NCBI RefSeq assembly: GCF_916700565.1
Contig: NZ_CAKAKO010000006.1
Location: 744,001-808,000 of the forward strand
DNA from: Xenophilus sp. Marseille-Q4582
GTDB lineage: Bacteria; Pseudomonadota; Gammaproteobacteria; Burkholderiales; Burkholderiaceae_C
DNA length: 64,000 nucleotides
Reading direction: 5' to 3'
The position numbers were made by a program, and so were the translations under genes. The notes below the pieces were generated by a model. It did no database searches. It worked only from the letters and a program-made list of their open reading frames with translations, and had not been told where the DNA came from. This document shows positions 24,759 to 34,006 of the stretch, one piece after another (the stretch's first letter is position 1; every line of letters starts with the position of its first letter).

Positions 24759-25352
24759 ATGAAGCTCCCACGTTCTGCCATCGGCCTCCTGCTGGCCGCG
24801 CTGCTGGCCGGCCCGGCCCTCGCCGCCGGCCCGGCGCCTGCCGCGACCACCGCCGCCAATCCTCTGGGCGGCAAGGGCACATCCGCCAAGCCCGCGAGCG
24901 GCGCGCGGCAGATCACCTGGGAAGAGCTGGTGCCCAAGGACTGGGATCCGATGAAGGACCTCAAGGGCATCGACCTGGCGACGCTGGACGACGCCGACCC
25001 GCGCGCGGCCGAACTGCTGATGAAGCTGCAGGAAGCGCTGAACAACGCGCCCACCAGCCCCGAACTCAATGGCCAGCTGGTGCGGCTGCCGGGCTTCGTG
25101 GTGCCCCTGGAAGAGGACAAGGCCGGCCTGACCGAATTCCTGCTCGTGCCCTATTTCGGGGCCTGCATCCACACGCCGCCGCCGCCGGCCAACCAGATCC
25201 TGCACGTGCGCCCCGTCAAACCGGCCAAGTTCAAGGCCATGGACACCGTGTGGATCACGGGCCGCCTGCAGACGCAGCGCAACGATTCGATGATGGGCAC
25301 CAGCGGCTACAGCATGGCCGCGGACAGCGTGACCCAGTACAGCGACAAGTGA
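24759..25352 (+). CDS. DUF3299 periplasmic protein
   Basis: A 197-aa secreted protein with a signal peptide ending ALA-AG. The C-terminal half carries the DUF3299 core: LPGFVVPLEED, then VPYFGACIHTPPPPANQI with a conserved cysteine and histidine that could bind a metal. It is the fourth gene of the Zrg-like unit and the equivalent family is also in the Vibrio zrg operon. Its molecular role is unknown; metal handling in the periplasm is the natural guess. It is followed after 4 bp by tag. Confidence 0.8.
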   Translation: MKLPRSAIGLLLAALLAGPALAAGPAPAATTAANPLGGKGTSAKPASGARQITWEELVPKDWDPMKDLKGIDLATLDDADPRAAELLMKLQEALNNAPTSPELNGQLVRLPGFVVPLEEDKAGLTEFLLVPYFGACIHTPPPPANQILHVRPVKPAKFKAMDTVWITGRLQTQRNDSMMGTSGYSMAADSVTQYSDK

Positions 25353-25356
25353 TCGC

Positions 25357-25929
25357 ATGACCGTGATCGCCCCGACCCGCTGCGCCTGGGCCGGCAGCGA
25401 TCCGCAGATGCAGGCCTACCACGACCACGAGTGGGGCGTGCCGCAGCGCGATCCGCGCATGCTGTGGGAAATGCTCATGCTGGAGAGCTTCCAGGCCGGG
25501 CTGGCATGGATCACCGTGTTGCGCAAGCGCGAGGCGCTGCGCGCGGCCTTCGCGGGCTTCGATCCCCAGCGGGTGGCGCAGTTCGGGCCCGAGGATGTGG
25601 AACGGCTGATGGGCGACGCGGGCATCATCCGCGCCCGCGCCAAGATCCTGGCCACGATCGGCGGCGCCAGGATCTACAACGAGATGGCGGCGCGCGGCGA
25701 AGACTTCGCGGCCTTCTGCTGGTCCTTCACCGAAGGCCGCGTGCTGCATGGCGACGGGCTGTCGGTCCAGGCGTCCACGCCGCGGTCCGAACACGCATCC
25801 AAGGTGCTCAAGCAGCGCGGCTTCAAGTTCGTCGGCCCGACCATCGTGCACGCCTGGATGCAGGCCACGGGCATGGTGCAGGACCATGCGCAGCACTGCT
25901 TCCGCCGCGCCGCACTGCGGGGCCGCTGA
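25357..25929 (+). CDS. tag: DNA-3-methyladenine glycosylase I
   Basis: A 190-aa base-excision repair enzyme removing 3-methyladenine. The family's zinc ligands are all visible: the Cys of RCAWAG near the N-terminus, the His of HDHEWG, and H...C in HAWMQATGMVQDHAQHC. The segment ESFQAGLAWITVLRKR is the conserved substrate pocket. It follows the DUF3299 gene by 4 bp and could be read through from the zinc operon, although that may be chance. Confidence 0.95.
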   Translation: MTVIAPTRCAWAGSDPQMQAYHDHEWGVPQRDPRMLWEMLMLESFQAGLAWITVLRKREALRAAFAGFDPQRVAQFGPEDVERLMGDAGIIRARAKILATIGGARIYNEMAARGEDFAAFCWSFTEGRVLHGDGLSVQASTPRSEHASKVLKQRGFKFVGPTIVHAWMQATGMVQDHAQHCFRRAALRGR

Positions 25930-25969
25930 ACGAGCAGGAAGCGGCCGGCACGGCGTGCGTTCCTGGCCT

Positions 25970-27124
25970 TCAGTGACGATGCGGCTGGCCTGAGCCGTGC
26001 GAATGCGGGTGGGCTGCGGGGGCCGATGAGGGGACGGTGGGCGCCGGCTGCGCTTCGGGCGCCGGCGCAGCGGGTGCCATCGCAGGCGCGGTCTGCGGCG
26101 CCACGGCGGCCGGCGACGTGCCATGTTCATGCTCGTGTTCATGGCCGTGGCCCGAATCGGCGTGCGAATGGCCTGCATCGCCCTCCTTCGCATGCGCGTC
26201 TTCGTCGTGTGCATGGCTGTGCGCGCCCGGCGCATGGTCGTGCCCACCGTGCTCATGCGAATGCCCGGTCGCGCCGTGCGCCAGCCGGCTCACCAGCGTG
26301 ACCAGCAGGATGCCGGCCACCAGCCAGGCCACCTGGGACACGGTCTGCCGCGGACTCAGTTGGCGCTGCAGCTGCGGAATCAGGTCGGCCAGCGCCACGT
26401 ACACGAAGCTGCTGCTGGCCAGCACCAGCAGGTACGGCAGCCAGGCCGGCAATTGGTCCACCAGCCACCAGCCGGCCAGGCCGCCCAGCGCGGTGACGGT
26501 GCCGGCCAGCGACACCTTGAGCAGCGCCACGCGCGCATCGGGCGAGCTGCGCCGCAGCACCACGAGGTCTCCCACGTGGTGCGGCACTTCGTGCGCCAGC
26601 ACCGCCAGCGCCGCCAGCACGCCAAGGCGCCAGTCGGCCACGAAGGCGGAAGCGATCAGCACGCCATCGCCGAAGCAATGCACGCTGTCCCCGGTCAGCA
26701 GCGTCCAGCCGCCGCTGCGGTGCGGATGGCCGTGGCGGTGCGCATGGGAATGCGCATGCGCGTGATGATGGCCGCCATGGGCATGCGAATGCCCGGCATG
26801 CGCCTGCGCGTCGGCCGGGGCGGCCTCGCCATGCTCATGCCCGTGGTGCCACAGCTCGGCCTTGTCGAGCAGGAAGAACAGCACCAGCCCGAACAGCAGC
26901 ACGCCGAACAGCACCGAAGGGTCCACCGCGCTGTGGAAGGCCTCGGGCAGCAGATGCATGAAGGCCGTGGCCAGCAGCGCGCCGGCCGCCAGGCTCAGCA
27001 GATGCTGCGGCCCGTGCTCTTCGCCCTCGCCGCCGCGCACGCCCAGGCGCAACAGCGCACCCGCCACCCACACGCTTCCCACGCCCGCGACCAAGGTCGC
27101 GGCCAGAATGATCACCAGATCCAT
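25970..27124 (-). CDS. ZIP-family zinc transporter with histidine-rich loop and tail
   Basis: A 384-aa membrane protein. Helices 1-3 are followed by a histidine-rich cytoplasmic loop (about residues 95-140, repeated H-x-H units). The ZIP metal-site motifs follow: HCFGDGVL in helix 4 and HEVPHHVGD in helix 5. After the last helix a tail of about 100 residues is again His/Asp/Glu-rich and then Pro/Ala-rich. It probably imports or balances Zn2+ (or Fe2+). It faces the Zrg-like operon and tag. The start at 27124 is chosen because longer versions overlap the terminator of the next gene. Confidence 0.88.
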   Translation of the reverse strand: MDLVIILAATLVAGVGSVWVAGALLRLGVRGGEGEEHGPQHLLSLAAGALLATAFMHLLPEAFHSAVDPSVLFGVLLFGLVLFFLLDKAELWHHGHEHGEAAPADAQAHAGHSHAHGGHHHAHAHSHAHRHGHPHRSGGWTLLTGDSVHCFGDGVLIASAFVADWRLGVLAALAVLAHEVPHHVGDLVVLRRSSPDARVALLKVSLAGTVTALGGLAGWWLVDQLPAWLPYLLVLASSSFVYVALADLIPQLQRQLSPRQTVSQVAWLVAGILLVTLVSRLAHGATGHSHEHGGHDHAPGAHSHAHDEDAHAKEGDAGHSHADSGHGHEHEHEHGTSPAAVAPQTAPAMAPAAPAPEAQPAPTVPSSAPAAHPHSHGSGQPHRH

Positions 27125-27171
27125 GTTGCCCACCACGGGCCGGCCATCGGCGCCAGCCCCTTTGCCAGTCA

Positions 27172-27195
27172 GAAAAAAGCCGCCCCACGGGCGGC
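27172..27195 (-). terminator. Intrinsic terminator after the dienelactone hydrolase
   Basis: On the minus strand, stem GCCGCCC / GGGCGGC with a 3-nt loop, followed by six T. It separates the dienelactone hydrolase (stop at 27225) from the ZIP gene (start 27124), so the ZIP gene should have its own promoter. Confidence 0.9.
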
Positions 27196-27224
27196 CGGCC
27201 GGCAGCAGGCAGGCTGCGCGGCGC

Positions 27225-28121
27225 TCAGGCCACTCCGTGTTCCCTGAACCAGGCCAGCGCCCGCTGCCAGCCATCGTCCGCTGCCGCCTTCTGGTAGCTG
27301 GGCCGATAGTCCGCGTGGAACGCATGGCCCGCCTCTGGATAGATGACGAACCGGGATGCCTTGGCGGCGGCACTGCCCGCCGCCAAAGATGATTTCATCT
27401 TATCAACAGTGTCAAGGGGGATGCCCTGGTCCTTGCCGCCGTACAGGCCCAGCACAGGGGCTTTGAGCTCGGCCGCCACATCGACCGGGTGTCGGGGTGT
27501 GAGCTCGCTGGCCTGCCCGACCAGCCGGCCGTACCAGGCCACGCCGGCCTGGACCTTGCCCGTGGCCGCATAGAGCCAGGTGATGCGCCCGCCCCAGCAG
27601 AAGCCGGTGATGCCGGCCTTGGACACATCGCCGCCATGGGCCGCCGCCCAGGCCAGCGCGCCGTCCAGGTCGGCCAGCACCTGCGCATCGGGCACCTTGG
27701 ACACCAGTTCGGCCTGCAGCCTGGGAATCTCGGTGTAGGCCTTGGGGTCGCCCTGGCGCGCATAGAGCTCCGGCGCGATGGCCAGGTAGCCGGCCTTGGC
27801 GAAGCGGCGGCAGGTGTCGGCGATGTATTCGTGCACGCCGAAGATTTCCTGGATCACCAGCACCACCGGCAGGCCGGTCTTGCCGGCGGGCGCGGCACGG
27901 TAGGCCGGCACCTGGAAGCCGTTGACGGTGAACTGGATGGGGCCGGCGGTGAGCCCCTCGGCCGGCGTCTGCACCACGTTCTGCGCCAGCACCGGCAGCG
28001 TGGCGGCGGCGTAGCCCACGCCCAGCGCAGCCTTCAGGGCGGTGCGCCGCGAGGCGCCGGCTTCGGTGCTTTCGCCGGGGCGCAGGGAGTCGAAATCGCG
28101 TTGGAGATCGTCGTCGAGCAT
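27225..28121 (-). CDS. Dienelactone hydrolase family protein, probably Tat-exported
   Basis: A 298-aa alpha/beta hydrolase. After 25 residues, SRRTALKAALGVGYAAATLPVLA looks like a twin-arginine signal, so it is probably periplasmic, whereas classical dienelactone hydrolase is cytoplasmic. The catalytic triad is the cysteine in GFCWGG, aspartate in GGKDQGI and histidine in AGHAFH. QEIFGV is the family's conserved early motif. The substrate may be a dienelactone or another ester. It is transcribed alone, with a terminator downstream. Confidence 0.88.
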   Translation of the reverse strand: MLDDDLQRDFDSLRPGESTEAGASRRTALKAALGVGYAAATLPVLAQNVVQTPAEGLTAGPIQFTVNGFQVPAYRAAPAGKTGLPVVLVIQEIFGVHEYIADTCRRFAKAGYLAIAPELYARQGDPKAYTEIPRLQAELVSKVPDAQVLADLDGALAWAAAHGGDVSKAGITGFCWGGRITWLYAATGKVQAGVAWYGRLVGQASELTPRHPVDVAAELKAPVLGLYGGKDQGIPLDTVDKMKSSLAAGSAAAKASRFVIYPEAGHAFHADYRPSYQKAAADDGWQRALAWFREHGVA

Positions 28122-28301
28122 GGCCAGGGTCCTCGGGTCGATGAAGGGACGGGCAGTCTAAGACCGCCGCAAAAGCCCTGGAGGCCGCGGGCGGACCGGC
28201 CCGCTCCAGCCAGCCTCATCGCGCGCGAAGGCGCTGCCGCCGGGATGCGCTGAAGCCCGCCAGCGCCCGACGGCCGGGGGGCCGGCGCATGCGCCCGGCG
28301 A

Positions 28302-30194
28302 TCAGCGGTTGCGCGGCACGAAGACGCGGCCCGCCGGCGCGCGCCCTCCGCCGTGGCCGGCGGCGGGCTTGCCGCCATGCGGCTTGTGGCCCGAGAAGCT
28401 GCGCGGCTCGCGCTCACCCCAGGCGGCGCCGCGTTCGCTGCCGCCCCGCGCCGGCGCGCCACCGCGGAAGCCGCCCTCGCGGCCGCCGGCCGCGGGACGG
28501 TCCCCGCCCCGCATGCCGCCGCGTTCGTCGCGGCCGGCAAAAGGCGCGTTCATGCGGCCGCGCGGATCTTGCGCATGGAAGCCTTCGCGGCGGCCGAAGC
28601 CCTCGCGTGCATCCCCGCCGCGACCGCCTTCGCGGCGGCCCGCCCCGCCGGCGTCGCCCCAGCCGGAGGCACGGCCGCCTTGCGAGCCGATGCCCGCGCC
28701 GCGGCGCGGACCGGCGCCGTCCGGACGGCCGCGGCCCCCGCGGCCCGGGCCGGCGCCACGGCCCTGCGGCGCCACCGGCGCGCGGCGCGTGGGTTCCATG
28801 CCGGCGATCACCTCCGGCTTGAACACCTGCTTGGTGAAGGCTTCGATGTCGAAGATCTTGCGCTGGTCGCGGAACTCCGCGAAGGTCACGGCGATGCCGT
28901 CGCGCCCCGCGCGGCCGGTGCGGCCGATGCGGTGGGTGTAGTCCTCCGACTTCATCGGCAGGCCGAAGTTGAAGACATGGCTGATGCTGGGCACGTCGAT
29001 GCCGCGCGCGGCGACGTCGGTGGCCACCAGGATCTGCACCTGGCCGTTGCGCAGCGCCATCAGGCGGCGGTTGCGCAGGCCCTGGCTCAGCGCGCCGTGC
29101 AGCGCCACGGCCGAGAAGCCGGCCTGCTGCAGGTCGTTCGCCAGGCCGTCGCATTCGATCTGCGTGCTGGCGAACACCACGGCCTGCTGGATCGACGCAT
29201 CGCGCAGCCAGTGGTCGAGCAGTGCGCGCTTGTGGTCGAAGTGGTCGGCCCAGTGCAGGATCTGCTTGATGTTGGCGTGCTTTTGCTGCGGCGTGTCGAT
29301 CTGCACGCGCTGCGGCTCGCGCATCACGCGCGCGGCCAGCTGCTGGATGCGCGGCGCGAAGGTGGCGCTGAACATCATGGTCTGCTTGCGCTCGATGGTC
29401 AGCTGGTTGATCTCGGCCAGGTCGTCGGCGAAGCCCAGGTCCAGCATGCGGTCGGCTTCATCGACCACCAGGAACTGCACCTGGTCCAGCTTGATCTGCA
29501 TGGAGCGCTGCAGGTCCAGCAGGCGGCCGGGCGTGGCGACCACGAGGTTGGCGTTCTGCAGGCGTGCGATCTGCAACTGGTAGGGCATGCCGCCCACCAC
29601 GTTGGCCACACGCAGGCCGCGCACGTGGCGCACCAGATCGATGGCGTCGTGCGCCACCTGCTGCGCCAGCTCACGCGTGGGGCACAGCACCAGCGCGCCG
29701 GGCACGGCGGGCTTGAAGTGGCGCGGATTGGTCGGGTCCTGGCGGCGCGGACGCTTGGGCGCGGGCTCGCCCCGCTCGGCGGCTTCGGCCGCCAGGCGGG
29801 CGTATTCGGCCTGGGCGGCCTCGTGCGCCTCCTGCTGCTGGCGGATCAGCGTGTGCAGCACGGGCAGCAGGAAGGCCGCGGTCTTGCCGCTGCCGGTCTG
29901 GCTGGACACCATCAGGTCGACGAAACGGCCTTCGCCGCCCTGCGCGCCGCCCATGGCCATCGGGATGGCCTGTTGCTGCACGGCGGTGGGGGCGGTGTAG
30001 CCCAGATCGGTGACGGCGGCCACCAGCTCGGGCGCCAGGCCCAGTTCAGCGAAGGCGTTGGGCTCGGCGGGCGCCTGCGCTTCGGCGGCATCCGCCACGG
30101 GGGCGTTCAGCACTTCGGCAGCAGCGGCGGCTTGGACATTGGAATCGTGCGCAGGCGCGGCAGCGCCCTGCAGCTCTTGCAGAGAATCGGTCAT
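28302..30194 (-). CDS. rhlE: DEAD-box RNA helicase, RhlE type
   Basis: About 630 aa. Motifs in order: Q motif, I (SQTGSGKT), Ia (PTRELAQ), II (VDEADRML), III (SATF), IV-VI (including ATDVAARGID and HRIGRTGR). An insertion of about 40 charged residues follows motif I. The C-terminal ~170 residues are a Gly/Arg-rich (RGG-like) tail that would bind RNA loosely. It unwinds RNA in ribosome assembly, decay or cold adaptation. The start ATG at 30194 (MTDSLQELQ) is preferred; a GTG at 30212 is also in frame. The core family call is firm, the RhlE subtype fairly so. Confidence 0.92.
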   Translation of the reverse strand: MTDSLQELQGAAAPAHDSNVQAAAAAEVLNAPVADAAEAQAPAEPNAFAELGLAPELVAAVTDLGYTAPTAVQQQAIPMAMGGAQGGEGRFVDLMVSSQTGSGKTAAFLLPVLHTLIRQQQEAHEAAQAEYARLAAEAAERGEPAPKRPRRQDPTNPRHFKPAVPGALVLCPTRELAQQVAHDAIDLVRHVRGLRVANVVGGMPYQLQIARLQNANLVVATPGRLLDLQRSMQIKLDQVQFLVVDEADRMLDLGFADDLAEINQLTIERKQTMMFSATFAPRIQQLAARVMREPQRVQIDTPQQKHANIKQILHWADHFDHKRALLDHWLRDASIQQAVVFASTQIECDGLANDLQQAGFSAVALHGALSQGLRNRRLMALRNGQVQILVATDVAARGIDVPSISHVFNFGLPMKSEDYTHRIGRTGRAGRDGIAVTFAEFRDQRKIFDIEAFTKQVFKPEVIAGMEPTRRAPVAPQGRGAGPGRGGRGRPDGAGPRRGAGIGSQGGRASGWGDAGGAGRREGGRGGDAREGFGRREGFHAQDPRGRMNAPFAGRDERGGMRGGDRPAAGGREGGFRGGAPARGGSERGAAWGEREPRSFSGHKPHGGKPAAGHGGGRAPAGRVFVPRNR

Positions 30195-30560
30195 GAAAAA
30201 CTCGGTTTTCACACGCGCGGCGCCCGAGGCGGGCGCCTGCGTTGGAGGTCAAAAGAACATCAACCATCCAACGACGTCGGCAGCGGGCGCTGCCGTGGCT
30301 TTCCTCTGTCGACGGGCACCGAATCCGGGGGATTCCTTGGCGCCACGACGACCCAGCCGATGTGCAAGAAGGGAGATGCAGGAACTGCGCGAAATGCGAG
30401 GATTTCGGGCAAGCCGGCGATTATGGCAGTTTCTGCGGGTTTTTACCAGTGCTCGGTGACTGCTTCGTGCATCGCGCGGCGCAGCACCTGCCCGACCGCC
30501 CGACCAGCCTCCCTTGGCGGCGCCCCGGCGGACGGAAGACAGGCGCGGCGATCCGGCGCG
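30195..30560. other. 366-bp gap between rhlE and orn
   Basis: No open frame with coding character is evident. The rhlE promoter probably lies here: on the minus strand CATAAT (30425 back to 30420) followed by CGCCGG resembles the -10 regions of other genes in the window, giving a leader of about 215 nt. Long leaders are common in cold-regulated helicase genes, but no CspA-type box was identified. Nothing else was seen. Confidence 0.4.
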
Positions 30561-31160
30561 TCAGTCTTCCAGGCGCAGGAAGGTCTTGCGGTAGTGCACC
30601 AGCTCCTCGATGGATTCGTGCACGTCGGCCAGCGCCGTGTGGGCCTGCTGCTTCTTGAAGCCGTTGTAGGCGGCCGGCTTCCAGCGCTTGGCCAGTTCCT
30701 TGAGCGTGCTCACGTCCAGGTTGCGGTAGTGGAACCAAGCTTCCAGCGCCGGCATGTACTTGACCAGGAAGCGGCGGTCCTGGCCGATGGTGTTGCCACA
30801 CATCGGCGAGCCGTTCTTCGGCACGTAGCGGCCCAGGAAGTCCAGCAGCTGCCGCTCGGCCATGGCCTCGTCCACGGTCGAGGCCTTGACCTTGTCGATC
30901 AGGCCGCTGCGGCCGTGCGTGCCCTTGTTCCAGGCGTCCATGCCGTCGAGCACGGCGTCGCTCTGGTGGATGACGAACACCGGTCCTTCCACGCGCACGG
31001 CCAGGTCGGGCGAGGTGACGACCACGGCGATCTCGAGCAGGCGTTCCTTCTCCGGGTCCAGCCCGCTCATTTCGCAATCCAGCCAGACCAGGTTCTGGTC
31101 GCTCTTGCGAAGTTCGGGGGTCGCCGGGGCGGCTGCGGGGATCGGTGCGGAAGAAGACAT
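30561..31160 (-). CDS. orn: Oligoribonuclease
   Basis: A 199-aa 3'-5' exonuclease that degrades 2-5 nt RNA and pGpG, the final step of RNA decay and of c-di-GMP turnover. DEDDh residues are visible: D28 and E30 (WLDCEMSGL), the aspartate of NTIGQDRRF and the H...D of [11 protein letters not shown]. The start at 31160 (MSSSAPIP) adds about 20 residues before the family core; later starts are possible. It diverges from the M48 peptidase, a neighbour order common in Burkholderiales. Confidence 0.95.
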   Translation of the reverse strand: MSSSAPIPAAAPATPELRKSDQNLVWLDCEMSGLDPEKERLLEIAVVVTSPDLAVRVEGPVFVIHQSDAVLDGMDAWNKGTHGRSGLIDKVKASTVDEAMAERQLLDFLGRYVPKNGSPMCGNTIGQDRRFLVKYMPALEAWFHYRNLDVSTLKELAKRWKPAAYNGFKKQQAHTALADVHESIEELVHYRKTFLRLED

Positions 31161-31309
31161 GGGCCGATTGTCCATGAGCCGCCGCAGCCTTCCTTCTTCG
31201 ACGCAGCCGCGGCGCGCCGCACCGCCCCGCGCCGCGCAAGGGCACCGCCCGCGCATGGGGCGAGGCGCCCTGCCCGCGCACTACACTGCCGCACCCTCCT
31301 GGCCCGCCC

Positions 31310-32581
31310 ATGTCCGCCTCGCTGCTCTTCACCGCCGTTTTCGCCGCCTGCCTGCTGCTGGGGCTCGCGCTGCGCTTCTGGCTGCTGTCGCGCCAGGTGC
31401 GGCATGTGGCGCGCCACCGCGGCGCGGTGCCCGCCGCCTTCGCGCAGACCATCAGCCTCGCCGCGCACCAGAAGGCGGCCGACTACACGCTCGCCAAGGC
31501 GCGCTTGGGCATGCTGGAGATGAGCTGGAGCGCCGCGCTGCTGCTGGCCTGGACCCTGCTCGGCGGGCTGGACCTGCTCAACCGCCTGCTGCTGGGTGCA
31601 CTGGGGCCGGGTCTGGCGCAGCAGCTCGCGCTGCTGGCGGCTTTCGCGCTGATCGGCGGCGTGCTGGAACTGCCCTTTGCGCTGTGGCAGACCTTCGGCC
31701 TCGAGGAGCGCTTCGGCTTCAACAAGATGACCTGGCGGCTGTGGCTGGGCGACACGCTCAAGGGCGTGCTGCTCGGCGCGGCGCTCGGCCTGCCGCTGGC
31801 CGCGGCCATCCTGTGGCTGATGGCGCAGGCAGGCAGCCTGTGGTGGCTGTGGGCCTGGGGCCTGCTCACGGGCTGGACGCTGCTGCTGCAGTTCGTGTAC
31901 CCGAGCTGGATCGCGCCGCTGTTCAACAAGTTCGAACCGCTGGAGGACGCCACGCTCAAGGCGCGCGTGAATGCGCTGATGCAGCGCTGCGGCTTTGCGG
32001 CCAAGGGCCTGTACGTGATGGATGGCAGCCGCCGCAGCGCGCATGCCAATGCCTACTTCACGGGCTTCGGGCGCAACAAGCGCGTGGTGTTCTTCGATAC
32101 CCTGCTGCGCCAGCTCAGCACGGGCGAGGTGGAAGCCGTGCTCGCGCATGAACTGGGGCATTTCCGCCACCGCCACATCCTCAAGCGCATGGGGCTGACC
32201 TTCGCCGTCAGCCTGGCCGGCTTTGCGCTGCTGGGCTGGCTCTCGGGCCAGGTCTGGTTCTACACCGGCCTGGGCGTGCAGCCAAGCCTGAGCGCCGGCA
32301 ACGAAGCGGTGGCGCTGCTGCTGTTCATGCTGGCCATGCCGGTCTTCACCTTCTTCGTCTCGCCGCTGCTGGCGCAGCTGTCGCGCCGCGACGAGTTCGA
32401 GGCCGATGCCTATGCCGTGGCGCAGACCCGCGCGCAGGACCTGGCAGGCGCCCTGCTCAAGCTCTACCAGGACAACGCCTCCACGCTGACCCCCGATCCG
32501 GTCTACGTGCGTTTCTATTACTCCCACCCGCCCGCGTCGGAGCGGCTTGCGCGCATGCAGGCCGGCCCGGCCGCGGCCTGA
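31310..32581 (+). CDS. M48 family (Ste24/HtpX-like) membrane metallopeptidase
   Basis: A 423-aa inner-membrane zinc protease with about six helices. The zinc site H280-E281-x-x-H284 lies in VLAHELGHFRHRH, and the downstream glutamate ligand is in RRDEFEADAYA. The NAYFTGFGRNKR segment before the active site is characteristic of CAAX-protease-like M48A enzymes. It may cleave membrane proteins in quality control. It is followed after 18 bp by phhB and then rsgA, likely one operon. Confidence 0.92.
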   Translation: MSASLLFTAVFAACLLLGLALRFWLLSRQVRHVARHRGAVPAAFAQTISLAAHQKAADYTLAKARLGMLEMSWSAALLLAWTLLGGLDLLNRLLLGALGPGLAQQLALLAAFALIGGVLELPFALWQTFGLEERFGFNKMTWRLWLGDTLKGVLLGAALGLPLAAAILWLMAQAGSLWWLWAWGLLTGWTLLLQFVYPSWIAPLFNKFEPLEDATLKARVNALMQRCGFAAKGLYVMDGSRRSAHANAYFTGFGRNKRVVFFDTLLRQLSTGEVEAVLAHELGHFRHRHILKRMGLTFAVSLAGFALLGWLSGQVWFYTGLGVQPSLSAGNEAVALLLFMLAMPVFTFFVSPLLAQLSRRDEFEADAYAVAQTRAQDLAGALLKLYQDNASTLTPDPVYVRFYYSHPPASERLARMQAGPAAA

Positions 32582-32599
32582 CCCTTCTTGGAGATTGCC

Positions 32600-32959
32600 A
32601 TGCCCCCCAGCCAGCTCGTCATCAAGGACTGGAAGAAGCTGCCCGCGCGCAAGGCGCTCAGCCCCAGCGAGATCGTCACCGCCCTCGCCCGCCTGCAGGG
32701 CTGGACGCTCAGCGGCGACGGCGCGCAGGTCGCCATCGAGAAGACCTACCGCTTCGCGAACTACTTCGAGACCATCGCCTTCGTGAATGCATTGGCACTG
32801 ATCGCGCACCGCGAGGACCATCACCCCGACCTCTCGGTGCATTACGACCGCTGCGTGGTGCGTTTCAACACGCACGATGCGGGCGGCATCTCCCAAAGCG
32901 ACCTGGACTGCGCGCAGCAGGCCGACGCCCTGCTGCAGCCCGCTGCGGCCGCGGCCTGA
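32600..32959 (+). CDS. phhB: Pterin-4a-carbinolamine dehydratase
   Basis: A 119-aa dehydratase that regenerates pterin cofactor after aromatic amino acid hydroxylation. The catalytic signature HREDHHPDL and the partner NTHDAGGIS are present. It starts at ATG 32600 with GGAG just upstream. No phenylalanine hydroxylase is nearby; in this gene order it is often a conserved operon member between the M48 peptidase and rsgA. It may serve molybdopterin or folate recycling instead. Confidence 0.92.
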   Translation: MPPSQLVIKDWKKLPARKALSPSEIVTALARLQGWTLSGDGAQVAIEKTYRFANYFETIAFVNALALIAHREDHHPDLSVHYDRCVVRFNTHDAGGISQSDLDCAQQADALLQPAAAAA

Positions 32960-32968
32960 ACGAAGCGC

Positions 32969-33952
32969 ATGGCCGGCCGCGCCCGTTCCGCCCCTGCCCG
33001 CGGCGCAGCCGGTCCCGGCACGGGCACCGCATGGCAGGAAGGGCTGGTGGTGGGCAGCCACGGCCGGCACTGCGTGGTGGAGGCGGCCGACGGCAGCCGG
33101 CGCATCTGTCATCCACGCGGCAAGAAGAGCCAGGCCGTGGTCGGCGACCGCGTGCTGTGGCAGGCCAGCCAGGACGAAGGCACCATCGAGCGCGTGCAGG
33201 AGCGGCGCAACCTCTTCTACCGCCAGGACGAGATCCGCACCAAGTCCTTCGCGGCCAACCTGGACCAGGTGCTGGTGCTGATCGCGGCGGAGCCCGAGTT
33301 CTCCGAGCAGCAGCTCACGCGTGCGCTCATCGCCGCCGAAGCCGCGCACATCCGGCCACTGATCGCGCTCAACAAGCAGGACCTGGCCCAGCCCTTCGAG
33401 CGGGCATGGCATCGCCTGGCGCCCTACCGGCGCATGGGCTACCCGGTGCTGCCGCTGGCGCTCACGCACCGGCCCGAGGCCGACCATGCCACCCTCGCGC
33501 CACTGCTGGCGGGCCGCAGCACGCTGGTGCTCGGTCCCTCGGGCAGCGGCAAGAGCACCCTGATCAATGAACTGGTGCCCGGCGCCAGCGCGCTCACCGG
33601 CGAGATTTCGCAGGCCCTCCATTCAGGCCGCCACACCACCACGACCACCACCTGGTACTGGACGGATGCTGCGCGGACCACGGCGCTGATCGACTCGCCC
33701 GGCTTCCAGGAATTCGGCCTGCACCACATCGAGCCCATGCAACTGGCCGTGCTGATGCCCGACCTGGCGCGCCATGCGGGCGACTGCCGCTTCTACAACT
33801 GCACGCACCTGCACGAGCCCGGCTGCGCCGTGCTGGCGCATGTGCAGCCGGACGGCGATGGCGACGCAGCGGCCGAGGGCGCCATCAGCCCGAATCGGCA
33901 CCGGATCTACGGCGAGCTGTTCGAGGAATTGAGCGCGCCGCCGCGCTACTGA
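32969..33952 (+). CDS. rsgA: Ribosome small-subunit-dependent GTPase A
   Basis: A 327-aa circularly permuted GTPase assisting late 30S maturation. An N-terminal OB fold is followed by G4 (NKQD) before G1 (GPSGSGKST), the permuted order of this family, then switch region HTTTTTT and G3 DSPGF. The C-terminal zinc knuckle has C...CTHLHEPGC. The N-terminal ~25 residues are extra and basic. The next gene is convergent. Confidence 0.96.
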   Translation: MAGRARSAPARGAAGPGTGTAWQEGLVVGSHGRHCVVEAADGSRRICHPRGKKSQAVVGDRVLWQASQDEGTIERVQERRNLFYRQDEIRTKSFAANLDQVLVLIAAEPEFSEQQLTRALIAAEAAHIRPLIALNKQDLAQPFERAWHRLAPYRRMGYPVLPLALTHRPEADHATLAPLLAGRSTLVLGPSGSGKSTLINELVPGASALTGEISQALHSGRHTTTTTTWYWTDAARTTALIDSPGFQEFGLHHIEPMQLAVLMPDLARHAGDCRFYNCTHLHEPGCAVLAHVQPDGDGDAAAEGAISPNRHRIYGELFEELSAPPRY

Positions 33953-34006
33953 AGGCGCCAGCCCGCCGGGGCGCCCTGCCCCGGCCCGAGGCCCGGTGCG
34001 GGCCCT

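Noticed and set aside
26123-27247. Plus-strand methionine- and arginine-rich frame opposite the ZIP gene
   Set aside because: It is the complement of the His-rich CAT/CAC codons; the minus strand has intact ZIP motifs and a separate start.
33965-33985. Strong G+C hairpin GCCGGGGC/GCCCCGGC between rsgA and the CbiB-like gene considered as a terminator
   Set aside because: It has no T run on either side, so intrinsic termination is not supported.
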